Shown piece after piece: positions 1 to 8,579 of a DNA stretch of 20,066 nucleotides. This stretch comes from a virus. Location of the stretch: IMG/VR virus record IMGVR_UViG_3300042889_000018, positions 1-20,066 of that record. One strand, 5' to 3'. Position 1 is the first letter of the stretch; the number at the start of each line of letters is the position of its first letter. The translations under genes were made by a program, and so were the position numbers. The notes below the pieces were generated by a model. That model made no database searches, had not been told where the DNA came from, and saw only the letters and a program-made list of their open reading frames with translations.

Positions 1-434
1 CACAAACTGATGGTTTAACAATTGCTAAACTATTAGAAGCTAAAAAAATCTTAGATTTAAATGATGTTGATCCATCTATACAAAGATATATTGTATGTGG
101 ACCAAAACAAATCTCTGATTTATTAGGAACAACGCAAATCACATCTGCTGATTTCAATACAGTTAAAGCACTAGCACAGGGACAATTAGACTCTTTCCTA
201 GGTTTTAAATTTATTGTTAGCAATAGATTAAAATTTGACGCAACTAACACTGACGACAGACTATGTTACGCCTTCACACAAGACGCTATTAAATTAGCGG
301 TTGGTCAAGATGTTCTAGCTAGAATTGATGAGAGAGCTGACAAATCGTACAGCACTCAAGTTTATTACGCTATGAGCATTGGTGCAACTAGAATGGAAGA
401 AGAAAAAGTTGTCGAAATAGCTTGCGACGAATAA
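1..434 (+). CDS. Major capsid protein, C-terminal part (5' end outside window)
   Basis: An open frame is read from base 3 to the TAA at 432-434 and gives about 143 residues with no stop. The segment contains an LDSFLGFKFIVSNRL stretch and ends in a domain reading STQVYYAMSIGATRMEEEKVV. Both resemble the C-terminal part of phage major coat proteins of the P22-coat/HK97-like superfamily, where the last strands close the capsomer domain. By family knowledge this is the main shell protein, made in hundreds of copies. The neighbours fit: a probable head protein follows, then a connector and nozzle. The start, the N-arm and any scaffold domain lie upstream and cannot be seen. Certain: an ORF end. 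Likely: capsid identity. Unknown: which coat-protein family. Confidence 0.78.
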   Translation, partial: QTDGLTIAKLLEAKKILDLNDVDPSIQRYIVCGPKQISDLLGTTQITSADFNTVKALAQGQLDSFLGFKFIVSNRLKFDATNTDDRLCYAFTQDAIKLAVGQDVLARIDERADKSYSTQVYYAMSIGATRMEEEKVVEIACDE

Positions 435-456
435 TTAACAATAGGAGAATAAAAAT

Positions 457-954
457 ATGGCAAACGTAAATACAGACATAGTAACTAATTTTGTTACTGT
501 TCCTCAAGTATTAAACTCTGCACAACAATTACATGGTGTGAAAAGAGTTGCTCAAGGAACGATAGCTTTGGCTGCTGGCGATTTAAGTGCTTCAGACACA
601 GTTATGCTAGCTCCTATACCAAGCAATGCGAGCATTACTTCAATCAAATTATTTAACGATGATTTAGATTCTAGTACTGTTATCACTGCTGATGTTGGTT
701 TATACAAACAGGATTTATCTGTTGTAGATGCTGACGCTTACGCTTCTGCGATTACAGACTTAAGAGCTGCTGTAAAAACAGGAACTGAAGTTGCTTTTGA
801 AGCTAGAGATATAAACAAAATGGGACAAAAAGTTTGGCAAGATGCTGGACTTTCTTCTGATCCTGCTTTGACTTACTTCGTAGGAATTGGTTTTCCTGCG
901 GCTGGAGATCAAGCTGGTGATTTAAGTTTCATTATTGAATACACAGTTAGCTAA
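457..954 (+). CDS. Probable head-associated (decoration or minor capsid) protein, 165 aa
   Basis: The start ATG is preceded by AGGAG at 443-447 with a 9-base spacer, a good ribosome site. The protein is small and soluble, rich in Ala, Asp, Thr and Val, with no membrane segment and no cysteine. Its alternating hydrophobic pattern, for example around GTIALAAGDLSASDTVML, suggests a beta-rich fold. It lies 22 bases after the capsid gene and just before a strong hairpin, the usual place for a decoration or cement protein co-transcribed with the coat protein. Similar proteins next to capsid genes occur in marine phage genomes, but I recognise no named domain. The structural role is inferred from position. 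It could instead be an unrelated head-assembly factor. Confidence 0.6.
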   Translation: MANVNTDIVTNFVTVPQVLNSAQQLHGVKRVAQGTIALAAGDLSASDTVMLAPIPSNASITSIKLFNDDLDSSTVITADVGLYKQDLSVVDADAYASAITDLRAAVKTGTEVAFEARDINKMGQKVWQDAGLSSDPALTYFVGIGFPAAGDQAGDLSFIIEYTVS

Positions 955-966
955 TAACTAACTTAA

Positions 967-994
967 AATAGTGGGGAGTAAAATCCCCACTATT
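967..994. terminator. Strong hairpin after the capsid genes, candidate terminator or processing site
   Basis: The arms 967-977 and 984-994 are perfectly complementary over 11 bp (core ATAGTGGGGA / TCCCCACTAT) around a 6-base loop GTAAAA. It is by far the most GC-rich stem nearby and fills the 45-base gap between the 165-aa head gene and the next gene. On the + strand no clear T-run follows (TATTCATC), so a classical Rho-independent + terminator is not fully supported. On the minus strand the stem would be followed by TTTTAAG. T7 has its Tphi terminator right after the capsid gene, so the position fits a partial late terminator that favours capsid mRNA. An RNase-processing or mRNA-stabilising hairpin is the alternative. 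Confidence 0.6.
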
Positions 995-999
995 CATCA

Positions 1000-1209
1000 A
1001 TGAAAAAAACCAACGAAATAAAAACCATTTTACATTTACAAAATAAAGATTATATCTATCGCTATGTTCTAGTTGATAGATTTAAACATACATCAACTGC
1101 ACATCATGGTTTTGATAAAGATTTAGAACTTACAGAAGCAGAGATATTTGCTAAAGTTAAACCAAGACAATTAAGAAGAAAGTACATTATTAAAAATGAC
1201 ACTAAGTGA
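1000..1209 (+). CDS. Small protein, 69 aa, tandem paralog of the next gene
   Basis: This is a basic, soluble 69-aa protein with no recognised domain. Its ATG lies 5 bases after the hairpin arm and has no visible Shine-Dalgarno sequence, so the start is less certain. Two blocks, LHLQNKDYIYRYVLVD and LTEAEIFAK, match blocks LHFEWNGSSDVYRYALVE and LSQEEIWQK in the following gene in the same order. The two therefore look like diverged duplicates. The C-terminus overlaps the next gene by 14 bases. Lying between the head genes and the connector, a small virion or assembly role is possible, but no function is claimed. Confidence 0.6.
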   Translation: MKKTNEIKTILHLQNKDYIYRYVLVDRFKHTSTAHHGFDKDLELTEAEIFAKVKPRQLRRKYIIKNDTK

Positions 1210-1420
1210 TTTTGATCCAAGATTATTAGATATCTATGCAAAACCTAAACATCTATTGCACTTTGAATGGAATGGATCTAGTGATGTTTATAGATACGCA
1301 TTAGTTGAGATTATTAAACAAAATAAGATTAATTTAAGAAATAAACAAAAAGAAGATGAACAGGGTTTATCTCAAGAAGAGATTTGGCAAAAATACAATA
1401 TTGTAGTAAAGAAAGACTAA
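1196..1420 (+). CDS. Small protein, 74 aa, tandem paralog of the preceding gene
   Basis: This 74-aa charged, soluble protein starts inside the 3' end of the upstream gene (14-base overlap) and stops 1 base before the connector gene, so it sits in a tightly coupled operon. The aligned blocks shared with the 69-aa protein are an LH-aromatic start, a YRY-A/V-LV core and a C-terminal L(T/S)xxEI(F/W)xK segment. The middle is a Lys/Asn/Gln-rich linker of different length. I do not recognise the family. The duplication is seen directly. Any role in head completion or as a chaperone is only suggested by position. Confidence 0.62.
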   Translation: MTLSDFDPRLLDIYAKPKHLLHFEWNGSSDVYRYALVEIIKQNKINLRNKQKEDEQGLSQEEIWQKYNIVVKKD

Positions 1421-1421
1421 T

Positions 1422-2003
1422 ATGGCATCAGTAGTAGAAATTTGTAATGGAGCTTTAAATCAATTAGGTGCATCTACAATCTTAACACTTACAGAAGATT
1501 CTAAGAACGCAAGACTTTGCAATGCTAGATATTTGAATGTAAGAGATGCAGTATTTAGACATCATCCTTGGAACTGTTTATTAAAACGAGCTCAACTACC
1601 AGCTGATACAGAAGCACCAGCTTGGGGATTTACCAAACAATTTACACTACCATCAGATTGCTTAAGATTAATTAAAATTTTAGATTATGAATCTGATCAT
1701 GTTGTAGAAGGTAGAAAGATTTTATCTCATTCTACTTCTATGAAAATATTATATATATCAAGAGTTGAAGATCCTAATGAATATGATGAATTACTTAGAG
1801 AAGTATTAAGTTCTGCACTAGCTGCTGATATTGCTTATGCAGTAACATCATCTAATCCAGTAGCACAAAATATGTATGCTTTATATCAAGAGAAATTAAA
1901 AGATGCTAGATTCGTAGATTCAACAGAAGGATACAATACAGATCAAGAAATGGGTATGGCATCTGTAGTAGATTCAAATACGTTTATCAACTCTAGGTTT
2001 TAA
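1422..2003 (+). CDS. Head-tail connector / tail tubular protein A-like (T7 gp11-type)
   Basis: The 193-aa protein begins MASVVEICNGALNQLGA and has, near residues 45-85, an RHHPWNCLLKRAQL segment followed by FTLPSDCLRLIKIL. This combination is typical of podophage tail tubular A / adaptor proteins, which form a ring of 12 subunits under the portal and join it to the tail nozzle. The length is near the family norm (about 190-200 aa). The gene is 5 bases upstream of the nozzle gene, the same pair order as T7 genes 11 and 12. The C-terminal third, with an EDPNEYDELLREVLSSALAADIAYAV helix, also fits the helical bundle of the family. The exact start is supported by tight spacing rather than by a clear ribosome site. 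Confidence 0.82.
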   Translation: MASVVEICNGALNQLGASTILTLTEDSKNARLCNARYLNVRDAVFRHHPWNCLLKRAQLPADTEAPAWGFTKQFTLPSDCLRLIKILDYESDHVVEGRKILSHSTSMKILYISRVEDPNEYDELLREVLSSALAADIAYAVTSSNPVAQNMYALYQEKLKDARFVDSTEGYNTDQEMGMASVVDSNTFINSRF

Positions 2004-2008
2004 AAACC

Positions 2009-4249
2009 ATGGCTAGAGTTGCTGTTCAATTAACAAACTTTACAGGTGGAGAATTATCACCACGTTTAGATGGTAGAAATGATCTAGCTAAATACGCATC
2101 TGGTTGTAAGACTTTACAAAACATGATTGTTTATCCTCATGGTTCTGCAGCTAGAAGACCAGGTACAACATTTGTAGCTGAAGTTAAAACATCATCAGCA
2201 TTTACAAGATTAATACCTTTTGAATTTTCAACAACACAAACTTACATTTTAGAATTTGGAGATGATTACATTCGTTTCTATAAAGACAGTGGTGCAATCT
2301 TAGAAGCTAATAAAACAATCACAGCAATTACAAAAGCAAACCCAGGTGTTGTTACAGCAACAGCTCATGGTTTCTCTAATGGTGATACTGTTGTTATTTC
2401 TGGTGTTGTAGGAATGACACAAGTAAATGGTAAAAGATTTAAAGTAGCAAGCGTTGCAACTGATACATTTGCTTTACAAGATATAGATGGCAACAATGTT
2501 AATACAACTTCTTACACAACTTATGTATCAGGTGGTGTTGCAAATAGAGTTTATACATTAGCAACAACTTATGAAACTGCAGATTTAGCAGAATTAAAAT
2601 TTGCACAATCAGCTGACGTTATGTATATTTGTCATCCTGATTATGTACCAAAGAAATTATCAAGAACTGGTCATACCTCTTGGACTATTACAGATGTTGA
2701 ATTTACTAATGGACCATACTTAGATGATAATATTACAGCAGTAACTTTAAATTCATCTACACATACTGTAGGAACAGCTAGAGATTTAACAGCTTCTGCT
2801 GCTACCTTTGTTTCAACGGATGTAGGAAGATTAGTACGATTTAGAGAAGGCTATGGAAAGATTACTGCATTCACTAGCACTACTGCTGTTACTTGGACTA
2901 TTATTAAAGATACTAATTCTGGTTCTAGTTCTACTGACTGGGCATTAGGAGCTTGGTCAGATACTACAGGTTATCCTTCTTGCGTATCCTTTTTTGAACA
3001 ACGATTAGTATTTGCTGGTACAACAGATCAACCCCAAACATTATTCTTTTCTAAATCAGGTGATTATGAAAATATGGATGAGAATAGAGGTGGCACTATA
3101 GCTGATGATGATGCAATCATTTATACAATCGCATCTAACCAAGTTAATGCTATTCGTTTCTTATCATCAACACGAACATTAATTGTTGGTACAGTAGGTG
3201 GTGAATTTTCAGTATCAGGTGGTGGTACAGATGATCCTGTAACTCCAACAAACATATTAATTAAAAAACAATCTAACCATGGTTGTGCAAATATAGATGC
3301 TATTCCTGTAGGTAACGTAACTTTATTTTTACAACGTGCTAAAAGAAAGATTAGAGAACTAGCTTATAACTTTGATGTAGATGGTTATGTAGCACCTGAC
3401 ATGACTATTCTTGCTGAGCATATTTCAGAATCTGGAATTAAATCTATGTCTTATCAACAAGAACCTAATCAACTTATTTGGTGTGTAAGAGAAGATGGTA
3501 GATTAGTTTGTTTAACTTACCAAAGAGAACAACAAGTTGTTGCTTGGCATCAACATATATTTGGTGGTGCATTTAGTACAGGTATTGCAGTATGCGAATC
3601 CATAGCAACCATTCCTACAGATGATAAAGAATATCAATCATGGGTTATTGTTAAACGTACTATTAATGGTGTTACAAGACGTTATGTAGAATACTTAAAT
3701 GAATTTGATTTTGATCAAACAGATAATACAGAATTTAATTTCTTAGATTCACAACTTGCTTATTCTGGATCTGCAACGACTACAATTTCTGGTTTAGATC
3801 ATCTTGAGGGACAAGTTGTATCTGTTCTTGCAAATGGTTCAACACATCCAAATAGAACTGTATCTGGTGGATCTATTACTTTAGCAAGATCATCTACTAA
3901 AGTTAAAGTAGGTTTACCTTATACATCATTATTACAAACTATGAGATTAGATGCTGGTTCACAGAATGGTACATCTCAAGCTAAGACAAAAAGAATATTT
4001 AATGTTTCTATTAGATTATATGAATCTATTGGTGTAGAGGTTGGTCCAAACTTATCTAATATGGAAGAAATACCATTTAGATCTTCTGCTAATCCTATGG
4101 ATCAAGCTATCCCAGTATTTACAGGTGATAAGGAAGTAGAGTTTAGAGGCAACTATGAAACTGATGGTTTTATATTTGTACGTCAAACTCAACCTTTACC
4201 TTTAACAGTTTTATCGTTATACCCAGAATTGATTACAAATGATGGTTAA
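2009..4249 (+). CDS. Tail tubular protein B-like nozzle / phage stabilisation protein (T7 gp12-type)
   Basis: The 746-aa protein opens with the hallmark of the family around residues 8-52: NFTGGELSPRLDGRNDLAKY, a conserved Cys, then YPHGSAARRPGT. A second typical block, SCVSFFEQRLVFAGT followed by PQTLFFSKSGDYENM, lies near residues 325-355. By family knowledge these proteins form the hexameric nozzle that extends the short tail and carries fibres. Length and position after the tubular A gene match T7 gene 12. Residues about 100-180 and 240-310 are Thr/Val/Gly-rich and probably beta domains inserted in a beta-propeller. The 3' end overlaps the next gene by 11 bases. No frameshift or missing part is seen. 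Confidence 0.88.
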   Translation: MARVAVQLTNFTGGELSPRLDGRNDLAKYASGCKTLQNMIVYPHGSAARRPGTTFVAEVKTSSAFTRLIPFEFSTTQTYILEFGDDYIRFYKDSGAILEANKTITAITKANPGVVTATAHGFSNGDTVVISGVVGMTQVNGKRFKVASVATDTFALQDIDGNNVNTTSYTTYVSGGVANRVYTLATTYETADLAELKFAQSADVMYICHPDYVPKKLSRTGHTSWTITDVEFTNGPYLDDNITAVTLNSSTHTVGTARDLTASAATFVSTDVGRLVRFREGYGKITAFTSTTAVTWTIIKDTNSGSSSTDWALGAWSDTTGYPSCVSFFEQRLVFAGTTDQPQTLFFSKSGDYENMDENRGGTIADDDAIIYTIASNQVNAIRFLSSTRTLIVGTVGGEFSVSGGGTDDPVTPTNILIKKQSNHGCANIDAIPVGNVTLFLQRAKRKIRELAYNFDVDGYVAPDMTILAEHISESGIKSMSYQQEPNQLIWCVREDGRLVCLTYQREQQVVAWHQHIFGGAFSTGIAVCESIATIPTDDKEYQSWVIVKRTINGVTRRYVEYLNEFDFDQTDNTEFNFLDSQLAYSGSATTTISGLDHLEGQVVSVLANGSTHPNRTVSGGSITLARSSTKVKVGLPYTSLLQTMRLDAGSQNGTSQAKTKRIFNVSIRLYESIGVEVGPNLSNMEEIPFRSSANPMDQAIPVFTGDKEVEFRGNYETDGFIFVRQTQPLPLTVLSLYPELITNDG

Positions 4250-4730
4250 TATTATGAATGAAGATAAAGATAGATTAGTAATTATACCATACATATCTGA
4301 TCATGGTAAAATAATTATGCAATCTCAAATGAATCATAAACTTATGCAATTAGATGCAAACTTTTTAGTAAACGATAATATGAATGAGTGTATGAATTTA
4401 GAAGAAAATGGATTAGCATTTACAGGTGCAGTCAATAGACAGATTGTTGCATCAGCTGGTATCAAAAGAATATGGGGTAATGTTGGAGAAGGTTGGGTTC
4501 TTGCAACTTATGATATTTGGAATCACCCTATTACTATTGCTCGTGCAATTAAAAAGAATTTTGAAGAGTTAGCAAAAGCTCATAACTTTAAAAGAATACA
4601 AACTGCTGTAAGAGCAGACTTTGGTATTGGTATTAGATTTGCTAAATGGATGGGATTAAGTAACGAAGGATTAATGAGGAACTATGGTTTTGATGGTTCT
4701 GATCATTATAGATTTGCGAGGATTTTCTAA
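4239..4730 (+). CDS. T7 gp13-like internal/assembly protein with GNAT-like fold
   Basis: The 163-aa protein has a central VGEGWVLATYDIWNHPITI segment, a helix IKKNFEELAKAHNFKRIQTAV and a C-terminal GIRFAKWMGLSNEGLMRNYG block. This is the pattern of T7 gp13-like proteins, which resemble GCN5-type acetyltransferases: a strand, a helix, then an 'HIRFLKxxGA'-like stretch. T7 gp13 is needed for correct internal-core assembly; enzyme activity in phage homologs is generally not shown. I place the start at 4239, overlapping the nozzle gene by 11 bases. In-frame ATGs at 4242 and 4254 are also possible, and no ribosome site decides between them. The next gene begins in its TAATG. Confidence 0.72.
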   Translation: MMVNIMNEDKDRLVIIPYISDHGKIIMQSQMNHKLMQLDANFLVNDNMNECMNLEENGLAFTGAVNRQIVASAGIKRIWGNVGEGWVLATYDIWNHPITIARAIKKNFEELAKAHNFKRIQTAVRADFGIGIRFAKWMGLSNEGLMRNYGFDGSDHYRFARIF

Positions 4731-5242
4731 TGGCACCAGCAGTACCATATTTAATTGTAGGTGGCTTAGGTGCTATGCAATACCAACAGCAAGGTGCTGC
4801 AGGTAAATACAATCAAGCCATTCAAAATAGAAATGCAGAAATAGCTACACAAGAAGCAGCACAGATTGAAAAACAATTAGAATTTGATATATCAAGATTT
4901 AATGAAAAGTTTGATCAATTACAGGGACAAACTACAACAAGAATTGCAAAGACTGGTGCTGATTTTTCTGGAACAGGATTAAGAATATTAAGAGCTAATG
5001 CACAACAGGCAGAAGTTGAAAGAAATATTATGGAATATAATGCTAAGATTGGTCAAGCAAGAAAATTTGAAGAAGCTAATTTTTTTAGAATACAGGGACA
5101 AGTTGCTAGACAAACCGCTAAGTCTGCACAAATGAGTACTATAATGAGTACAGGAAAATCATTGCTTGGAATGGGTGGTTATTTACAACCAACTGGAACT
5201 CCAAATTCTCAATATGTTAGATCAGAACTAGGAAGTATGTAA
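4730..5242 (+). CDS. Internal virion protein B-like (T7 gp14-type)
   Basis: This 170-aa protein has a short hydrophobic N-terminus (residues 4-15, VPYLIVGGLGAM) and then a long Gln/Ala/Glu-rich helical part (about 25-135) predicted to be coiled-coil, with very few aromatic residues. It contains the block GQTTTRIAKTGADFSGTG, common in gp14-like internal proteins of podophages. T7 gp14 leaves the head first and forms a channel in the outer membrane during DNA ejection, and a membrane-active N-terminus with helical repeats fits this. Start and stop overlap both neighbours by one base (TAATG), so translation is probably coupled across the gp13-16 block. Role assigned by pattern and gene order. 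Confidence 0.75.
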   Translation: MAPAVPYLIVGGLGAMQYQQQGAAGKYNQAIQNRNAEIATQEAAQIEKQLEFDISRFNEKFDQLQGQTTTRIAKTGADFSGTGLRILRANAQQAEVERNIMEYNAKIGQARKFEEANFFRIQGQVARQTAKSAQMSTIMSTGKSLLGMGGYLQPTGTPNSQYVRSELGSM

Positions 5243-7302
5243 TGCCAAAAATACCTACATTTGAATCACAAACAAGACCAACAGCAGAAGTAGGAGGAAT
5301 TAAAACTTCTTTTCAAGTTCCAGTTACTAATGATATTTTTACTAAAGCTCAATCATTAGTTGCTGATTATTATATTAAAGAAAGAGAAGAAGAAGCTAAA
5401 ATTAAATCATTAGATTATGAAAATAAATTACTACCAAAGTTATATGATGCTTATGATAAGCATTCTAAAAATCCATTTCCAAGCGAAGCGTCATCTTCTT
5501 TTTTAAAAGAAGGAAAAGAAATAATGCAATCTATTGCTGATAATGAATTAGCTGGAGAAAATAATTTTGTTAAGAGAAGATTTTTAGCCAAAGGTAATGC
5601 TTCTCTTTCAACTATTAACTTAGCAACATTACAAAAATCAAGATTACTAATGGAAGAAGAAAAGAAAAAAGTAGGTAATGATTTTAAATCTGGTCTTTAT
5701 ACAGAGCTTACTATGGGTGCTATAGATATTCCATTTGCTCAACAGAAAGCAGCAGATTATGTTAATAATAATATTTCTGATCCAGATCCAACTGTAAGTG
5801 CAAACAAAAAGAAATTTGAATTAGATTCAATGTATAAAGATATAGATACATTAGCTATGCAAAAAGATTCAAGTAACGATAATACTTTTTTAGATAGATT
5901 AAAAAAAGATCCAAATTTATATCCAAGAGTTGATTTAAATGACAGAGTAAAATTTATATCTTATGCTCAGGCAAGAAGAGAAAAAGCAGAAGGAGAATTT
6001 TTAGAGGCAAGTGGGAAATCAGTAGTAGTTGATTCAAAGTTTAATGAAGGAGCAGACACAGGTGCTTTATTTACAAATGTTATTAATTCAAGATTTACCA
6101 ATCCACAAGCAAGAGAAAAAGTTACAGATGCTGTAAATAAAGAATTAATATATAGATCAAAAACTTTTAAAGAAAAAGGTGCTGCTGAATATTATTTAAA
6201 TTCATTTCCATCACTTAAACAAGAATATGCATCAGCAATACAAGATCCTAATAAATTTCTTATATATAAACAGTCTATGGATAAAATATATTCTGATAAA
6301 GAAGTACCAGAACAATATAGAACTTATGTTCCAAATGATAAAGTAGTTGAAATTGTTGATGGTTTAAAAGGAACTAAGAATGCAGATGAAAATCTTAGAA
6401 CAATTAATAGGTTAAAAGCAACTTATGGACCAGAAATAATGCCTAGCTTATTTAAGCAACTAAATAAAGCTGGTTTAGATAATGACTTACAAGTTGTTAT
6501 GAGTACAAACAGTGTTTCTTTACAAAAAGATATTTTATCAGCAGCCTCAAATAAAGATTTGGAAGAACAGGCTAAAAATAAATTAAGTGGTAGTGAACTT
6601 AAATTAATGGAAAAAGAAATTTTTAACAAAACAAAAGAATATCAAGAAGTTATTTTAAATCAAAAAAGTGGTGGTCAGGGAAAAACAGAATATTTACTTT
6701 CATTACAAAAAACACTTTATAGTGCTGCTCTAAACAGAGTTGTTAATAGTAATTTTAAGATTACTCCATCTCAAGCAGTTGATACTGTTACAAAAGAATT
6801 TAAAGCTGATTATGATACATCACCAAGAACTTTCTTTATTCCTAAAGATGTAAATGGTGTTCCTGTTAATATACCAGCAGTTAAAGATAAAGCAGATGCA
6901 CTTTTATTTTCAGTTGAAAAATCAGATTATGCTGAAAGATTTCATGGAACAGATGGATTTGGTCATTATGCAGAATTAATTGGATTTCAAAATGTACTTC
7001 CTGAAAATATTAAACTATCAACAAAAGAAACATTTGATTCTTTTGTAAAAGAAAAAATGATTAACGCTATGAAAAAACATTCTAAGTGGTTATTAAATAA
7101 CGATTCAACTGGTATTATTTTATATGTTGACTTAAATAATGGAACAATTCCTATTGTAAATAAAAAAGGAGAAAAAATAGAATTTTTCTTTGCTAACATG
7201 CCTAACAAGAATCCTAAAATAAAAAGCACAGATATGGTTGAGCCTGTAACTGGAGTACCAATTAATATATTTAATACTCAAAATTACAACGTATCTCCTT
7301 AA
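5242..7302 (+). CDS. Internal virion protein C-like (T7 gp15-type), 686 aa
   Basis: This is a large, mostly alpha-helical, highly charged protein (many Lys/Glu/Asp/Asn) with no signal peptide, no TM segment and no recognised enzyme motif. The N-terminus MPKIPTFESQTRP and the helix at residues about 35-55, rich in EREEEAKI, resemble the start of gp15-like core proteins. Length is close to T7 gp15 (747 aa), and the position between gp14-like and gp16-like genes is the same. By family knowledge gp15 and gp16 form the periplasmic part of the ejection conduit. Residues 560-686 have more Phe/Gly/Pro and may be a separate globular domain. The assignment rests mainly on order and size. Confidence 0.68.
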   Translation: MPKIPTFESQTRPTAEVGGIKTSFQVPVTNDIFTKAQSLVADYYIKEREEEAKIKSLDYENKLLPKLYDAYDKHSKNPFPSEASSSFLKEGKEIMQSIADNELAGENNFVKRRFLAKGNASLSTINLATLQKSRLLMEEEKKKVGNDFKSGLYTELTMGAIDIPFAQQKAADYVNNNISDPDPTVSANKKKFELDSMYKDIDTLAMQKDSSNDNTFLDRLKKDPNLYPRVDLNDRVKFISYAQARREKAEGEFLEASGKSVVVDSKFNEGADTGALFTNVINSRFTNPQAREKVTDAVNKELIYRSKTFKEKGAAEYYLNSFPSLKQEYASAIQDPNKFLIYKQSMDKIYSDKEVPEQYRTYVPNDKVVEIVDGLKGTKNADENLRTINRLKATYGPEIMPSLFKQLNKAGLDNDLQVVMSTNSVSLQKDILSAASNKDLEEQAKNKLSGSELKLMEKEIFNKTKEYQEVILNQKSGGQGKTEYLLSLQKTLYSAALNRVVNSNFKITPSQAVDTVTKEFKADYDTSPRTFFIPKDVNGVPVNIPAVKDKADALLFSVEKSDYAERFHGTDGFGHYAELIGFQNVLPENIKLSTKETFDSFVKEKMINAMKKHSKWLLNNDSTGIILYVDLNNGTIPIVNKKGEKIEFFFANMPNKNPKIKSTDMVEPVTGVPINIFNTQNYNVSP

Positions 7303-8579
7303 TGATCCCTCTTAGTCTTGATCAGTTTGAAACTACCAAAGAAGAAATTGGATCTGCACTTGGTAATGTTAAAACAGATTATTTTGAAGCTCAAAAAGCA
7401 AACATAGCAAGTTCTTGGGATTTTAATCCAACATCTTCTTTATTTAGATTAGCAGATCAAGAGTCTGCATATATGGAAAGCAGTGTTTATTTAAACAAAG
7501 ATGAATTGAATAAAGAATATGCTGGTATGGGATTATACTTTGAACAAGATACTAGAGAAGGTGTAGTTGATTACTTAGTTAATAGAAAAAACATTGAACA
7601 ACAAAGATCTAGCATTATGGCTCGTGGACCACAAAATACTTATGGTACTTTCTTTCTTGCTAGCATGGCTACAAATTTTTTAGATCCAATAAATATAGGT
7701 GCAGCTTTTGTTCCCATTGTTGGTGAAGCTAGATTTGCAAACATGGTTGCAAGATCAGGAAAAAATGTAGCAAGATTACAAAGAGGATTTGTAGAAGGAT
7801 TTGTTGGTAACGCTGGTATTGAACCTATTGTTTATGGAGTGGCAAGATCAGAACAAGCTGACTATGATAAGTATGATTCTTTTTTTAATGTGGCATTTGG
7901 TGGTATTATGGGTTCTACTCTCCATGTTGGATTTGGTAAAATTGGTGATATTGTTGCAGATAAAACTGGCAAACCAAATATTTATCAAAGATTAGGTGCT
8001 ATCTCTCCTGAGAACCAACAAGATTTATTAAGATATTCAGTTGGTAAAATATTAAAAGGAGAAGCCGTTGATACTGCTGACGTTATAACTAATAAAACTA
8101 GAATTGGTGATGAACAGTTAAGCAGAATAGAAAATCAAATAAATGAATTTAAAACATTATATAAAGAATCTGTTGATAAGCAGGATTATAATTCTGCAAA
8201 AGTTTATTTACAAAATATAAGAAATTTACAAAAAACAGAAAGAGATATATTTGAAGTTAAAAAGCAAAAGAATGATTTATCTATTGAACAGAGAAAAGTA
8301 GATTCTGCAGCTACTCAAGCAAATACACTTTCTCCTGAATCAAATATAGTTTTAAAAGAAAAACAAACCAGTGATCTTGTTACTGAAGCTGAAAATATAG
8401 TTCAAAGAACTAAGTTACAACAAAAACAATTAAATATTAAAGATGAATATCTATTAGAAAAATTTTCAGATGATGATAAAATAATTAAAGAAATTGACAA
8501 TACATTGAATAGTAAGCCAACTATAAAAGATTCACTTAACGCTGGAATTAATTGTGTGATAAGGAGCATCAGTGGCTAA
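7302..8579 (+). CDS. Internal virion protein D-like, N-terminal half (T7 gp16-type), 425 aa
   Basis: Starts in the TAATG of the gp15-like gene. A hydrophobic stretch around residues 113-145 (ASMATNFLDPINIGAAFVP) and a Gly-rich hydrophobic segment near 200-215 (NVAFGGIMGSTLHVGFG) could insert in membranes. Residues 260-420 are a charged coiled-coil-like tail rich in Gln/Lys/Glu. Such blocks are typical of large ejection proteins of podophages. Unlike T7 gp16, no soluble lytic transglycosylase motif is visible. The protein ends with NAGINCVIRSISG at a stop overlapping the next gene by 8 bases. Together the two genes encode about 1250 aa, close to the 1318 aa of T7 gp16, so this is best read as a gp16-like function split over two genes. 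Confidence 0.65.
   Translation: MIPLSLDQFETTKEEIGSALGNVKTDYFEAQKANIASSWDFNPTSSLFRLADQESAYMESSVYLNKDELNKEYAGMGLYFEQDTREGVVDYLVNRKNIEQQRSSIMARGPQNTYGTFFLASMATNFLDPINIGAAFVPIVGEARFANMVARSGKNVARLQRGFVEGFVGNAGIEPIVYGVARSEQADYDKYDSFFNVAFGGIMGSTLHVGFGKIGDIVADKTGKPNIYQRLGAISPENQQDLLRYSVGKILKGEAVDTADVITNKTRIGDEQLSRIENQINEFKTLYKESVDKQDYNSAKVYLQNIRNLQKTERDIFEVKKQKNDLSIEQRKVDSAATQANTLSPESNIVLKEKQTSDLVTEAENIVQRTKLQQKQLNIKDEYLLEKFSDDDKIIKEIDNTLNSKPTIKDSLNAGINCVIRSISG
8561..8566 (+). promoter_or_regulatory. Strong ribosome binding site AAGGAG that fixes a GTG start
   Basis: AAGGAG lies 5 bases before GTG at 8572 and is inside the end of the 425-aa gene. It is one of the best Shine-Dalgarno sequences in the late operon and supports independent initiation of the 827-aa protein at a GTG codon rather than frameshifting from the upstream frame. 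Confidence 0.8.

Noticed and set aside
3091-3101. CACTATAGC sequence as another T7-type promoter core
   Set aside because: It lies inside the nozzle gene, far from any gene start, lacks the AACC part and is explained by coding sequence.
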